A DNA stretch of 64,000 bases from Symsagittifera roscoffensis (lineage: Eukaryota; Xenacoelomorpha; Acoela; Convolutidae): positions 124,001-188,000 of the forward strand of contig NW_026971689.1 in NCBI RefSeq assembly GCF_963678635.1, given 5' to 3'. A model generated the notes under the pieces. That model was not told the DNA's origin. It did no database searches and saw only the letters and a list, made by a program, of their open reading frames with translations. A program made the translations under genes and the position numbers. Shown here one piece after another: positions 40,782 to 52,000 of the stretch (position 1 is the first letter of the stretch; each line of letters opens with the position of its first letter).

Positions 40782-41941
40782 CTATGAAGGATTCATGAGT
40801 TCCCACATCGTCACTAAGCTGGTCTTCAGTTGACCTTCCCAGGAATCGCATTCAAAGTTTACAAGCCACTTCAGTTGAGGAACCGAGGCTTCGACCTCTC
40901 GTTCCTCCAGAATCACTCCCAGCTGTAGCTGTTCCGATTTTACTCTCCACGACTCTCGAACTCTCTCCATCCAGGAATTGAGGATCACTGCCTGCTCGAA
41001 GTCGAAGCATGAGTCCCTCGCATCCTTGTTAATGAAAGGATTATAAGCCATTCTCAGGACACCCGACCCGTATTGGAAGGACTTCCGCTTTTCTAGCGTC
41101 GCATTCTCTTTCAGACTCCAATCTCCCTCAAACATCTCTCTCGTCACAATTAAATCTTTGTTGAAGCATCTCTTAACATCTCCTCCAATCTCCGGTAGCT
41201 ATCCATAACATTCAGTTCTTTCGTCAGGATCTGCAGTGACACGTCTTCTGAGAGTTCCAACAGGACTCTCAATAAGACTTCTTCACGCTTCATCGACCTC
41301 TGCCCGATTACCTCCACACTTTCGTCTAGCACCGGAGTGAGAAAACAATCCACCACGATTTTGGCAAAGCAAAAAGCGTTCTTTCGGTTTGCCCACGCTA
41401 TCGCAGAATCGTCACTGATGATCAGCACTTTCAAAGCTCCCATCAACTCTAACTGTTGATCTGTAGCTTTTGTCTCAATGGTCGCTTCGTACTCCCCTTT
41501 TCTTATCCCAACAAGGCACCACATAAATCTCACTTGCAATTCTTTCCTTACACAAGTGATGGCTAAGTACGCGATCTCACATGAGGGAGTACGCTGTTTT
41601 TCGTCAAAATACTTCTGCCGGGCCGCCTTCCAGGAAAATTTGTTCAGAAGCTCGAAGCCATTCTCATTTGCTTCTGATGACACCACGGTGCCATATTCCT
41701 TCCTCCTCAGGTTCGAGTCCCTCATTAAATCTTTCAGATAATCTTGCATGGCTTGTTTATCATGCCAGGCTATCAGATGTTCTCTCGAGGAGTTTCTCGC
41801 CTTCAACAATTCCATGTAGCCACCCGAAGGATTGCCCATATGAACTGATTCGGGCACTGTAATACGATTATACTCGACCGCGTCGAGACATCTACGCGTC
41901 GAGGCCAGCGACATCACCACTATGGTGCCCTTTGACTTCAA
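40782..41941 (-). pseudogene. E2 copy 2 ORF3, best-kept segment (263-codon frame)
   Basis: The minus frame 41,150-41,941 is the longest open stretch of ORF3: ITVPESVHMGNPSGGYMELL, KARNSSREHLIAWHDKQAM, RRKEYGTVVSSEANENGFEL, RKELQVRFMWCLVGIRKGEY, ELMGALKVLIISDDSAIAWA and MDSYRRLEEML. Frame 40,782-41,147 follows with FDFEQAVILNSWMERV and KTSLVTMWELMNPS. Similarity to copy 1 at the residue level exceeds what random decay would leave, showing it was coding. Function unknown. Confidence 0.7.
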
Positions 41942-41989
41942 AACCTAGGGGGTTGGCAACTTTGTCGTTCACTCTCACCTTCAACTTTT

Positions 41990-43367
41990 TCACCATCTAC
42001 TTGTACTTCCTCAGCTTTTTCTTTGATCTTCTGACGGGTCTACACGCATAATCGGACTTTTTTCAGCACTTTCCTCAGTGGCTGACTCGGTCAGACCGTC
42101 GGATTCAGTGGACTCCATCATTTTCTATTTCATTTCTCGCAGAATGAGCTGGTTCAACACCAATCATATCACAGACTGGGTGCCGTATTTTCGGATTACA
42201 CTCCAGGTATCTTCCATGAAAGCTACACGCGTCCAAGACTCACCGCTCTTTCTCTTCAGCTTGTTCTGGTAGCGTTCCCATTCTTCTTCTGGCAACGTGC
42301 CCATGAACGCCACTCGCATAGAATCATCGATCCTCCGCTATCGAAGGGATTCATTGTGCGGCTGGGATTTGCCCATCCTCTGTTGTGCTTTAACCAGATG
42401 CATAGCTTACACGGGATATAGACGAGCCAGGCTCCTTAATGGGAGAGATGAATGATAATGGTGTCATCAGCACTGGTGTTTCATCCCCCCACCGCCATCC
42501 GCTTCACTAAAATCGTATTCAAGGAGGTCTTTTTCAGGGCTCCCAAGTCAAACTCGCTCATTCTGTCGATCTTCCCTCCATGGGATCATCCTTCCCGTGA
42601 TTCCGTGATTCTCTTCGTTCGCGTCTCCTCCCTTATCTGGCTTTGGTCGCAGTCAGAGAGGGATTGGCGCATGTCGACTCCTGTATCCGAGCGAGCCGGT
42701 ATCGTCAGGTCACCTGCAAGTTAAAACAATTGGTCTTTCATGACAGTTTTCACGGGCTACTCATCATGCGGCGCCACTTCCTCTATCGTCAGATAGATGT
42801 CTCCTCTGGTCTCTTTTTACATTTCCATCATCACTTAAGTTTCTCTCCTGGGCCATTTCAGCCTGGATTTATTGCCGGCGGGAGTGTACACGTCTTTCCA
42901 GTGGCCTGCGGAGACCCCTGGTTTTCTTGATGGTATGGCCTGGATCTTCTTCCTACCCCACAAGTCCAGAAGGGTGAATTCGAAGATATGTTAAGCTGCG
43001 GCATTCTAACTGATGAAGTGCGGCTCCATCCCTCACTCCACTTGAGCCTCCCCTCTTTCACAACCTGCCCAGTTTCGATCCTGGGTGCCTGAAGTGGACT
43101 GTTTACTCCCAACAACTTCCTCCTGATGCGCGGATACTGTGGGCTCCTACTCGGCAGCGGAAATGAACCCGCCAGTCGTGTGTCCTGATTTTCCTCCACC
43201 TGAGCGTATGTCTCCGGCCAGGCCGGGATTTTCACTGCGTCTGTCGTCACCTTGATGATAGGTCTCAGGTTCCAAAGCTTGGGTTGGAACTGTACATTAG
43301 ATAGGTCTTCGCCTCCAATCCGACACTTGAAGCTGTTGTTCAGGTCCATTAACACCCAGCCAGCCAT
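41990..43367 (-). pseudogene. E2 copy 2 ORF3, middle part
   Basis: Minus frame 42,858-43,367: WVLMDLNNSFKCRIGGEDLS, WNLRPIIKVTTDAVKIPAWP, RRKLLGVNSPLQAPRIE. Lower down, in broken frames at about 42,180-42,360, lies the block with SMRVAFMGTLPEEEWERYQ matching copy 1 fragment 2. The region 42,370-42,850 is a frameshifted version of copy 1 26,300-26,800. Confidence 0.6.
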
Positions 43368-43630
43368 ATCTTTCCGAATAGTCGATCGTCACTCGCCAGT
43401 CTTCTCAGCTCCCTCTGTTCTACCCAGTTTAGCACAGAACAGTCCACCACTGACACAATGTTAATAAACAGAACTGAATGTCTGTACGCCTCGACTTGTA
43501 TGTCCGGGAACACGTGCCCCACTATGGACATATACACCATAAACACAAACTCTCTCATTCCGAAGATCAGAGCGAGCGGATCGATCTGCATCATTAGGGC
43601 CACTTCAGTCAACAATGGCACCCCCCACAC
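43349..43630 (-). pseudogene. E2 copy 2 ORF3 segment, absent from copy 1
   Basis: 93-codon minus frame: MWGVPLLTEVALMMQIDPLA, MREFVFMVYMSIVGHVFPDI and SVLFINIVSVVDCSVLNWVE. Several moderately hydrophobic stretches but charged residues interrupt them, so a clear transmembrane helix is not supported. It overlaps the start of the 42,858-43,367 frame. It lies within the part deleted in copy 1. Confidence 0.5.
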
Positions 43631-43980
43631 CTCTTCACTTCACTTTCAATAGCTAAGCTTCTCCGGTCAAACTTCTGTTCTGCTGTAATAAGTACTGAAG
43701 GAGCAAGGACTTACATTAGTTTAGTTTTCGATAAGATGCTGTCTCCATCTGAGCATCAAACTCGCTGTTCGAACCATGCAGCTGTTCGGCGTAATTTAGC
43801 CACACAAACAAATCCCCCAGACGACCATATGTCATCGCAACCATTTTTAGCAGACTATACATCCGATGTCAGCATATTACTGCGTGGAAAGCGCTTGACA
43901 AAGTTTTCGTGTTTGAAGGCTACGTATCACCACCACAAGTCCAATGGACAACCTTCTGCTATCCTTCACGAAATTGGCTA

Positions 43981-46520
43981 TCAGATTCCTCGATGCCCTA
44001 GGGTAGCAGCTGCTGATAAGTGCTGCTGACCAAAACACGCCCATCTGCTCAACCACAGATTGTTCGCCAATTTTAATTGCTGCACCAGCTGGAGCTCGTT
44101 ACCCACTCCTGGCCTCATCTTCAATAACCGACCGAAAATGGGAAGTTCCGGGCCCAGCCCCTCATCCAGCACGACACGAGTCGTGTTATGATCTTTGAAC
44201 CCTTGAATCGCGTTCGAGACGTTCGACCATTTGCATGGAATTCTGATCGGTAGGGTTAGTAAAGGCTGGGATCGACCTGTCAATTCAGTACAGGTATCAT
44301 CACATCAAATCGCCAGTCCGCGAGCATAACGACCATAGATTACACAAATTGCAGGAGTTTGGACAGTATAGCCGGGAGACAACACAAACATCAACTTAAC
44401 TAAATGCGTTGCAAAGTCTGCCGTATCGATCTCTCAGATTCCAGCATGGCTGATAGCAGCGTCATGATGGCTTTTCCCACAGCTTCCGAGCTTGGGGTTG
44501 ATCCGTAGATACGAGCGCTTAGGAGTCCCCTGCTCTGTAAATGATCATTCGATTATGCAATTATCGCCACTTCTGGATCCACGTTCACCACTCTCTGAAA
44601 ACTTATTGCCATCTCCACCGCTTGGCACCAATCCAAGTTCGGAGCTGTGAGGAAAATCACTTCAGACCAAAAGAGTGAGCGGGGCGTATACATGTAGTCA
44701 GAGCTGGCCGCTATCGTGGTTTTCCTCAGTTTTTCTTCCTGAGGGTCATAGGCTACGAACAGACTGTCTCATTTTGGTGACCTCAGATAAGCGTACCTTC
44801 TTTCCTTGTTCTCCGCTAGTTTAAGTCTAGGATGTTCTCTCGAATACTCGCCTGCTGTTTGTCCCGGTGGTTTAGCAAACTGCTTCCCCATTTTGTGGTA
44901 CCTGTTTGTGTGTCTGTTCTCCACTAGAAAGTTCACTCTACGGTTTGGTGAGGCTCTTTCTCTGACTGATGTCGGCCATCCGTCAATGACCTTGTGTTCA
45001 ATGGCCCCATGGGGTTATCTCTGGGCAGAACTTCCGGGTCCGCCAACTAGCCGCTATCCGGTACAGATCAGATACCGTCGGATCAACTCTGTTGAGCCTT
45101 TTCCACGCGTCTGCACGACGACATGTCAGCGTCTTCAAATTCAGTTCGATTACCAAGTCTGTTTTATATCGTCCCCAGGGTCTGGGATCTGCTCTGAACC
45201 GTAGCAGCTCGCTGACCCTACTTGTATGGATCACAGCTGCATGATCTGCTCGTTCTTCCCTTGAGCCGGTCCTCAGTCTCTCTCTCTCACACACATCAGA
45301 GCTGAGAGTGGGTTGAACCACGTTTGCCTCGGTAGTCTGAAGCCTCAGACTTTTCACTAATGCTACCTCGTGCCACTGGGTGGACCATTGTCCGTAGTTC
45401 AGCTTCCATCCCTTCTATCATCGCTTGAAACGCTTCCTTTATCCACTGTTTTCCAGGTTGCTTGTTGAAATATATACCATCTCTTGTCAAGTCACTGTGG
45501 TTCACATTATCAGCGTACGTTCGATATCCATCAAACGAAGTTCGTTGGAACATCAAACGGTGTTCCTTAAAACAGCATTCGTCCCTATCATCCCGGTTAA
45601 TGTGTCCACCCTATCATCGTTCTGTAGCTCCATCATCATGATTACTTGAGTCACTGAAGCTCCTCCAAATGAGATTACAGTTTTTTGTCATCTTACTAAG
45701 ATTTGGTTCAAATCCCTCACAGTCTCTCTCCTATGATCAGGTGTTGGCTACCCGTCGGCACCGATTGGTGGATTCCAGATCATACCGTTCAAGCAGGCTC
45801 TGGGGTGTTCTACAGCGACCTGCACGAAAGTTCTTCGGGTGTTGAGGATCTTTCCTATGTCAATTACACGCGACCTCATCTTGGCTCCACTCGGTACCGG
45901 ACCGGCCGCCTCTGTGAGATTTGTTGACTTTTCTTTTCTGATGGGTGACTGGCCCGCACGCTGATTTGGAACGACCCAACCAAAGCTTGGGTCTTTCGCT
46001 CGGTGTAATTCTGGTATTTCTGCTTTGCCCACTTGCTCGAGTTTCTCCTGAAACGGAGGTGCCAGGTAAGAGTTCGAGGAATCAGGTATCGTGTTCCTCG
46101 CGTTTGAAGTCTGGCTCACTCGCTGCCAGGCCGTCATCTCACTCGGCCTAAAAAAATTTCGTGTAAAGTCTTGGCCTTGCTGTCGTCTCGCGGTTCATCG
46201 TTGCCAGAACGTCCGGCAACATCTTTCTGATTCTAGCTTTATAGAGCACCTTCAAGAAGTTTATCTGATATTCCTTAAAGAGGATCTGCAGCTCCTCGTC
46301 TTTTCTATTTGTCACGGTCTTCCGCCATTTCTGAAACTCGTTCAACCTCGTGCACAACTGCTGCCAGCCTTTGCTTTCTTCTCAAGATTTTCACTGGTCT
46401 CCGCCGTTTGTATCTCGATTTCATTCATTTTGACTCTCTTCATTGGCGGAGCCGCTGTTGGGGAGTGTGCTGAATGTGATGTGCCGGCCCGTCACGTGAA
46501 CGCTTGGCTCCCATGAGAGG
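43981..46520 (-). pseudogene. E2 copy 2 ORF3, N-proximal part, only in copy 2
   Basis: Minus frames in order: about 46,440 (KMNEIEIQTAETSENLEKKA), 46,148-46,357 (TRLNEFQKWRKTVTNRKDEE, LQILFKEYQINFLKVLYKAR), 45,748-46,137, 45,296-45,556 (FDGYRTYADNVNHSDLTRD, KQWIKEAFQAMIEGMEAELR), 44,998-45,357 (RADPRPWGRYKTDLVIELNL, AWKRLNRVDPTVSDLYRI) and 43,981-44,283 (NVSNAIQGFKDHNTTRVVLD). The whole stretch has no counterpart in copy 1. Highly charged and helical; no domain I can name. The gap 44,284-44,997 shows no open frame. Confidence 0.5.
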
Positions 46521-46613
46521 CTGTATAGGCCAAACAAGTAGGGAAAATTCTTCGTGGTCCCTCTGCTCGCCTAGTCCTGGTTCACGAGCAAGGTCGTGAC
46601 CCGACTTTTCTCC

Positions 46614-46869
46614 TCATCTCCATTTCATGAGTTTTTTACGACCTCTCTCGGCGGCCCCATTCTCTCCGAAGGCTAACATTAAAACGACCTCCGTGGGGCG
46701 ATCCCAACGATATTCTCTGCCCAATGCAATGAGGAGTGAGACGGTGAACATCACCAGCTTAGGTTCATCCAATCCAAAGATACAATCGATCAACCGCTGA
46801 AACACCTTGTGTAGAGCCGTTCCGAGGCTCGCTGAGATAAAAACCCATCAAGTCATTGGCATCACTCAT
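46614..46869 (-). pseudogene. E2 copy 2 ORF3, putative start
   Basis: The first good ATG after the acceptor is at 46,869 (minus): MSDANDLMGFYLSEPRNGS. One frame change later the open frame 46,614-46,805 reads IDCIFGLDEPKLVMFTVSLL, EYRWDRPTEVVLMLAFG and ends RGRKKLMKWR. Start choice is by position and lack of upstream coding pattern. Confidence 0.4.
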
Positions 46870-47339
46870 TCTTCTCCGTGCAGATCTCGGGTTTCTATCT
46901 TGACTCAATTCAGATTCAATAAACAAGTATACGAGCAATCACGACCAAAAAAACAAGTCAAGACTTAGATTGATCATTCCGAGCCATTCATCGCTAAGAT
47001 TAAACATCAATCAGATCGCAAAAAAAAAAAATTGAAACGCTTTTTTGTTCTTAGTTTAAACGCTAGCTTCAACGTGTGTCGTCCACCTGCGATCCTGTAA
47101 AAAAAAACATAATTGAGCGCTGTTACCTTTCGTACCTGGAGTGCCTGGAGTGATACAAGTTTCCAACGCACAGAATATAAGTTAAAGATAACATAACATA
47201 CGAACATCACACGTCCACACTATCACATAAAAACCTAATGGCTAATGAATAATCTAAAACTTAGTCCTACTGCATAAAAAGTATACATAGTAAAGACGAT
47301 TTGACACGGATTGTGGCTCTAGCATATGAACAGGCAATA
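46870..47339 (-). other. E2 copy 2 spacer upstream of ORF3
   Basis: No gene. AT-rich, with a T-run/AG acceptor at 47,094-47,110 and the block shared with copy 1 25,723-25,942 (CTCCAGGTA..AAGGTAACAGCGCTCA in minus sense). Confidence 0.5.
47094..47110 (-). promoter_or_regulatory. Candidate splice acceptor before ORF3
   Basis: In minus sense: ATGTTTTTTTTTACAG|G, a textbook polypyrimidine tract and CAG. AG is at 47,096-47,095. It lies 225 bp upstream of the putative ORF3 start and could pair with the leader donors (56,590 region). In copy 1 the equivalent sequence is at the deletion edge and the acceptor is lost. Confidence 0.4.
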
Positions 47340-47767
47340 TTATCATGTAAATAGACATCTATGTCCATTTTTGAAGATATTACAGGATATACGGCATATT
47401 AATCTCTCGGATGCAGTTTTTCCCTAATGGTATCATAGACTGGTAAAGAGAGAGATCACCCCTCTCTCAACCAGGAAATCCGAAGTCCAGTTAGGGCTAG
47501 CACGTAGCTCTCCGGACTTAAGTGTTGTCTATCAGTGGCATTAGTTACCAGGTAACACAAAAACTTAACTGGTATCTGTTATGCAACAGGGGTCAGCGCT
47601 ATCATCCCTCCCACACCAGGCCTCTGTCTCCAGTAAAATTCGATATTCTTCTATTTTCTTTTAAAGTATGTCGCTAGTGATGTCTTAAAATTTATATCCG
47701 CGGCTATCGCTATAGCGCATGTACGTTCCGTGAGTATGGCATCACTGTCCGTGATAACGATTATGTT
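47340..47767 (-). pseudogene. E2 copy 2 macrodomain-like block
   Basis: Minus frame with four stops, aligned over its full length to 25,284-25,722: VITDSDAILTERTCAIAIAA, FKTSLATYFKRK, WRQRPGVGGMIALTPVA, CYLVTNATDRQHLSPESYVL, ALTGLR, SLSLPVYD, KLHPRD and DIDVYLH. The same macrodomain-type order (PGVGG loop, LVT..TD.QH..PES, LSLPVYD, terminal DI.VYLH strand) survives although nucleotides have diverged. This supports an encoded protein in the ancestor of E2. Confidence 0.55.
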
Positions 47768-47798
47768 TCAGATGTGTTTTAGTAGATCAAAATACGAT

Positions 47799-48459
47799 TC
47801 AAAAGTTCGTCCAAAAGGCCTCAGTTTTTCTAACGTTTTCACCCTTTGTTTCCAGTTCTCCGGTTTTACTGGCCGATTTTAGTTTTTTGATCATAAGATT
47901 TTCGGTGTGGGTGAGCCCTACCCCCACCCGCGGACAAAAAAATGTTTCGACCAAAGTCGAGCAGATCGATCTTGAATTCTGGAACGCGTAAAGGTCCATC
48001 TGGAGCGACTCAGTTGGACTAAGAGTTGTCGTGAGTGATGTATTTGATGCTATTTTGAACGACATTCTGAATCGTCAAGCTTCTCTCTTTGGAATCTGCT
48101 GGGAGATCATGGAGGCATTCGAGCACTCATCAATTTGTCAATTCTTGCTCATGCATCTGATCCATCTCCGGTTCCAACTCCACTTCCCGTTCAGAGCAAT
48201 CGTCGGTCCAATCCTGTTCTGTATTTTTGACCAGGTCGATAGCGTCCAGGGCCACTAGCGAGTCCATGAGGTCGCTCAAAATTTTTCTGTCTATGACGAA
48301 ATCTTCGATATACGGGTTGTACGTCTTCTTATATCCGTACTTTTTTGCTCTTCCGAGTTTCCATGGTGAAGGGAAAGTCAGGCTGCACTCCTTTATCAAC
48401 TTCAGTTTGATCTGGGCAGTCTCAGTCTTCTTCTGCATATGGAAGAGTTTCATCGTCAA
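47799..48459 (-). pseudogene. E2 copy 2 acidic segment after integrase
   Basis: Minus frames 48,130-48,459 (TYNPYIEDFVIDRKILSDLM, DWTDDCSEREVELEPEMDQM) and 47,799-48,065 (VGVGLTHTENLMIKKLKSA). They match copy 1 24,652-25,205. No recognised domain. Confidence 0.5.
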
Positions 48460-48650
48460 CCTCCACTCGCTAGGTTAACTCAAAGTCTGGTGGCAGATCA
48501 CAATCGTCTACCACCTCATTCCCTTCGTTTTAGTCGCGCGTGCCTCTCTCTTTCACTTCACAGGCAGAATCCACGATCAAGTGGTCGTCATCAGGCATGT
48601 CGGCAGGGATACATCAGTCCTCTGATGATGCCTTGTGTGGCTTGATGTTT

Positions 48651-48833
48651 TCATAATGAGCTGCCCGTCCGTTGCTCAATCAATAAAACCGACCCCATGG
48701 CGGAATTCAGATATTTGAAATGGACAATGCCATTTTTCAGTAACTTTTGGTTCCCTTTGGTGGAACTACCTCCTGGAACACCTAGACATAGTTTCCGACC
48801 GAGTAAATTTTTGCATCCGCGTCCTTCTATCAA
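48651..48833 (-). pseudogene. pol: E2 copy 2 integrase tail
   Basis: Minus frame with GVPGGSSTKGNQKLLKNGIV, aligned to the KGTK..LKNGPFQI region of copy 1; the GPF motif itself is destroyed. It precedes the acidic segment in element order. Confidence 0.4.
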
Positions 48834-48849
48834 ATCTCAATTTTTGTCA

Positions 48850-48926
48850 AATGTACGCGCGCGTACATTCGCGGTGCCGTTTCACGCCAAAGATCGCATC
48901 ACGCGCGTACGTTTGCGGTGCCGTTT
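48850..48926. repeat. CpG-rich insertion with 20-bp palindrome and 53-bp-spaced direct repeat
   Basis: A perfect 20-bp palindrome at 48,850-48,869 with an alternating CG core, followed by the repeat GCGCGTAC-TT-GCGGTGCCGTTT at about 48,859 and 48,903. The base composition is unlike its surroundings. Copy 1 lacks it, so it is inserted in, or expanded within, the integrase tail of copy 2. Confidence 0.7.
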
Positions 48927-48929
48927 GTA

Positions 48930-49564
48930 GAATAATTTTAACGGGAGGGCTTTCTCATGTCCGGTTAACATCAAATGAGGACTTATCCTGTGGTAGAATG
49001 TTCTGTGCTGTTATAAGCGCCCATTACTTGCGGCAAGTGTCTATCCATGTATCGTGAGCAATAAAATCTCAACATGGAAACTGATGTAATTTTCTGTCTT
49101 TTGAATAGGCTGTTCGTATGCGGGTGATAAGTGGTCGAGTGGACCTGTGCCACCTGCGACCTCTTCTTTCACTCCTTCGTGAGATCACCCACGATTGCTT
49201 TGCCATTGTCTGACCGGAATTTGATTGGGCAGCCGTGTCCGATGTCCATACGTTTATCAGGTGGTTGCAGGGAGATGCCTCTGTGTTTTTCTAGAAAATC
49301 TTCTATACTCTCTTTCGCCCGCTGACATTAAAAGCATGCGGAGATCCACTTCTCACAGGCATTTTTCAGGACAGGCCGTTCAAACCGTTTTTGTATCCGT
49401 TTATACACTTTTTTCACTCCTTGATGGCCCATCTGATCATGCGAACGAAAAAGCAAATCAGTTTGATACAATTGCGGTAACACTATCGAATTGTTTTTGT
49501 AGAGGACTTTGTCCTCTTCTTTGCGTTTGCATGCCACGATCCCATCTTTATTCAAAAATAGCAA
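48930..49564 (-). pseudogene. pol: E2 copy 2 integrase
   Basis: Minus frame 49,328-49,564 gives the zinc domain: LLFRSHDQMGHQGVKKVY and NACEKWISAC, then a stop. The core near 49,080-49,220 reads RSDNGKAIVGDLTKE for the second Asp and STTYHPHTNSLFKRQK for the third position, where the catalytic Glu is Lys. The copy 1 equivalent keeps Glu (GLVERQN). Confidence 0.7.
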
Positions 49565-50870
49565 ATCCTTTCTCTTCCGGTTAAAGTGTTTTAAGATCTT
49601 ATAGCTGCTTTTCTCCAGTTCCCATTTGTAAGGTGCTCCAATCGCAATTCATCTCTTTAGATTTCTCGTCCTGTCATTTCGACCCGCCTTTAAGAGATAC
49701 GACAGTCAGTATCTGGCTTTCAGATAAGTCTTTATCACGTTTAATTGTCCGCTAATTGTCTCCGGGGCATGAGCGTCTTTCATCAACTGGACGCACTATA
49801 TCTTCTTTGAGGGTGTTGCCTCTTGCGCTGATGGTTCCAGGTGGGTACGGAAAACCGTAGCATGCGGAAGAAATCTAGTCGGCATTATCAACTACAGTGT
49901 CCTCCTCATTGGAGGTAAATCGGTCTCTGTCTGGGTACTGATGCAAATCTCAATTCAATCCTTGCTGTTTCCATTCTACTAACAAGGAGTGAATCGCAAT
50001 CTCCGATACGTCAGAGTTGGAAGTAGTTTCCGATTCATTCTCACAGGACTGAAGCCTCGAGTCGTCATTCGAGCCGATAGATTCCGCATCATTATATTCT
50101 GATTTGTCTACGATGTTTCTCAAATCCTCAAACATATTACCTCCCTTGGTCGCTCTGAATTTGGCTCCCCGGACAAAATTCCATCTCTCGATGGCTCTGA
50201 TATTGTCTCCCCGGACAAGTCATCCTGGCCGGGCCTCAAAGTGCATGTCTCCACTGACATTGTCTCGTACTCATCTTTCGCATCGAATAACTGAATACTT
50301 CTCTTCACGCAGGACTTTGATTTAAATTTAATGATTGGTTTGGATACGGGTTGCTTCTCGATGGTCCACGAACAAAGAACTCAACTGGACATCTTTCGGT
50401 ATCAACTTCACAATGGTTCACAATCAAATGGCAATCCTATTCAACGTCCCGACTCCGGATTGTCACTCTTCTCCGTTCTTTCAGTGATGATCAGCCGCCA
50501 CATGGTCTCCATCCACTCAAGATCATGCCTTTCAACTTCCCTCTCTAGTAGTCACGGAGTTTCCTCTTGACTTTCGGTGCTATGCTCACCGTCCTTTTTA
50601 GCAGGGCTATGCTGTCGATACCCAGCCTGGTAAGTTCGTGCTGTACCAGGTTTGATCTAACTAATAAATCCAACAGAACTTGGCCAACCCTCTTATTTCA
50701 ACGGCCGTATCCACTGGAAGATCATGGTGTCCTGGTATGGGGTGCCCCGACTTGTCAAGCCACCAGGTGAGTGGCAGTTTGTCGTAAGTGTCTTTGTCCA
50801 GGAATGAAAACCCATCCTTATTTTCTGCTTGGATGGCTTGCTTCTTTTCTAGTCACCTATAAAATTCTGT
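49565..50870 (-). pseudogene. pol: E2 copy 2 RNase H-integrase linker
   Basis: Minus frames 49,950-50,135 (SDVSEIAIHSLLVEWKQQG) and 50,120-50,308 (RPGQDDLSGETISEPSRDGI, LSGEPNSERPRE). The LSGE repeats and the IHSLLVEWKQ motif match copy 1, with only one unit of the 161-bp segment. The upper part to 50,870 is frameshifted. Plus-strand frames here are shadows. Confidence 0.5.
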
Positions 50871-50879
50871 TTTTTTTTT

Positions 50880-51420
50880 TGCGGAGGCTGTCGGCATTCT
50901 GTTGCTTGCCAAGGCTTCAAGGCTCTAGGTTCATTTGATATCCGTCCAGACGCACGATCCAGTGACAAATATAGCTTTGATTCATCCTATAAGTCTTTAG
51001 CAGGCAAGAGAACGATTGTCTACACGTAACTTGAAGGGGCACTCCCTAAGTAGGCTCTGTCTTTTCAAAAAAATTGATCACCGCGAACATCTACGCTTCC
51101 GGGGCAACGTAATTCATTTCAGTGTCACTCATGACTTTACTCTCATAAGATATTGGTAGAAGAGCAGTCATCCCTCTTATTCGGGATGTAGTATGCCCGA
51201 TATCGCAACTATTGGTGTCTCTGTATCTAAAAGAAAGATCATCTTTTCTGTCGGCATATCGAGGACTGGAGCCTCGCAAAACTCGCGATTGATGTTCTGA
51301 AATGAAACTTGATCCTCGTCATTACAGCTGCTTTTTTGACCCTTGTTTCGCATCAATCGTTCCATTGGATATATCTTGTCATATAAACTGTCGGTAGTAG
51401 TTAGCAAAACCTGGAAAGCT
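50880..51420 (-). pseudogene. pol: E2 copy 2 RNase H
   Basis: Minus frame 51,177-51,407: YPMERLMRNKGQKSSCNDED, APVLDMPTEKMIFLLDTET, IVAISGILHPE. The DTDAS motif has become DTETP, so the second position is changed. Frame 51,091-51,279 continues with YESKVMSDTEMNYVAPEA. The C-terminal part (50,880-51,060) is degenerate. Confidence 0.65.
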
Positions 51421-51429
51421 CATCAATTG

Positions 51430-52000
51430 TCTTTCGTGTAGTATTTGGTTTAAACCAGGTCAGTACCACTTTAACCGCTTCAGGATCCAGTCTGACTCGG
51501 TGTTTGTCTACAAGGCGACCCAGATACTTGATTGAGTCTCTGAGGATTTCTCACTTAGAGGGTTTACACTTCATGGCAGCAGGTTTCATGCAGGTAAAGA
51601 CCTCATTCAATATCACTATGCGGTCCTCTAGGGTTAGTGTTGCGATAACCACATAATCGACATAAAACATAATGAAGTTTCCATATTTCTTCGAGACTTT
51701 TGTGCGTGCCTGTGACATTAATCGCTGGAATGTAGATGTCTCGTCACATATTTTGGTTGCAATTGGCCTCCTTTTCCATTGGAACACTCCCAGCTCACAG
51801 CGTGTTTTCTCCCCATCTTGCTTCCTAAGGAACACTTGCCGGAACGCAGAACCCAAATCCAACGTCGTGAAGAATTTCGCTTCTTCTTTTTTGGAGAGGC
51901 TGTCAGCTATACGGGGGATCGGGTATGCGCCCTTTATCTTTACCGCGTTCAAATAACGGAAATCACAATAAAATGCCCGCTTTCTTTTTAGCCATGACTA
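51430..52000 (-). pseudogene. pol: E2 copy 2 reverse transcriptase
   Basis: Minus frame 51,551-51,952: KGAYPIPRIADSLSKKEEAK, FFTTLDLGSAFRQVFLRK (motif A Asp kept), motif B degraded and duplicated (KRRPIATKICDETSTFQRLM), motif C FYVDYVVIATLT at 51,646-51,670, the second catalytic Asp changed to Tyr. Copy 1 shows the opposite damage (CVDD). Confidence 0.8.

Noticed and set aside
45700-46520. Long plus-strand frames (for example 46,091-46,516) as host genes
   Set aside because: They are antisense to ORF3 of E2 copy 2, lack any recognisable domain and have no counterpart on copy 1.
39641-46869. ORF3 as a retroviral-type envelope gene
   Set aside because: Position and possible splicing would fit, but I see no signal peptide, no furin-type site with fusion peptide, no cysteine pattern and no convincing C-terminal anchor.
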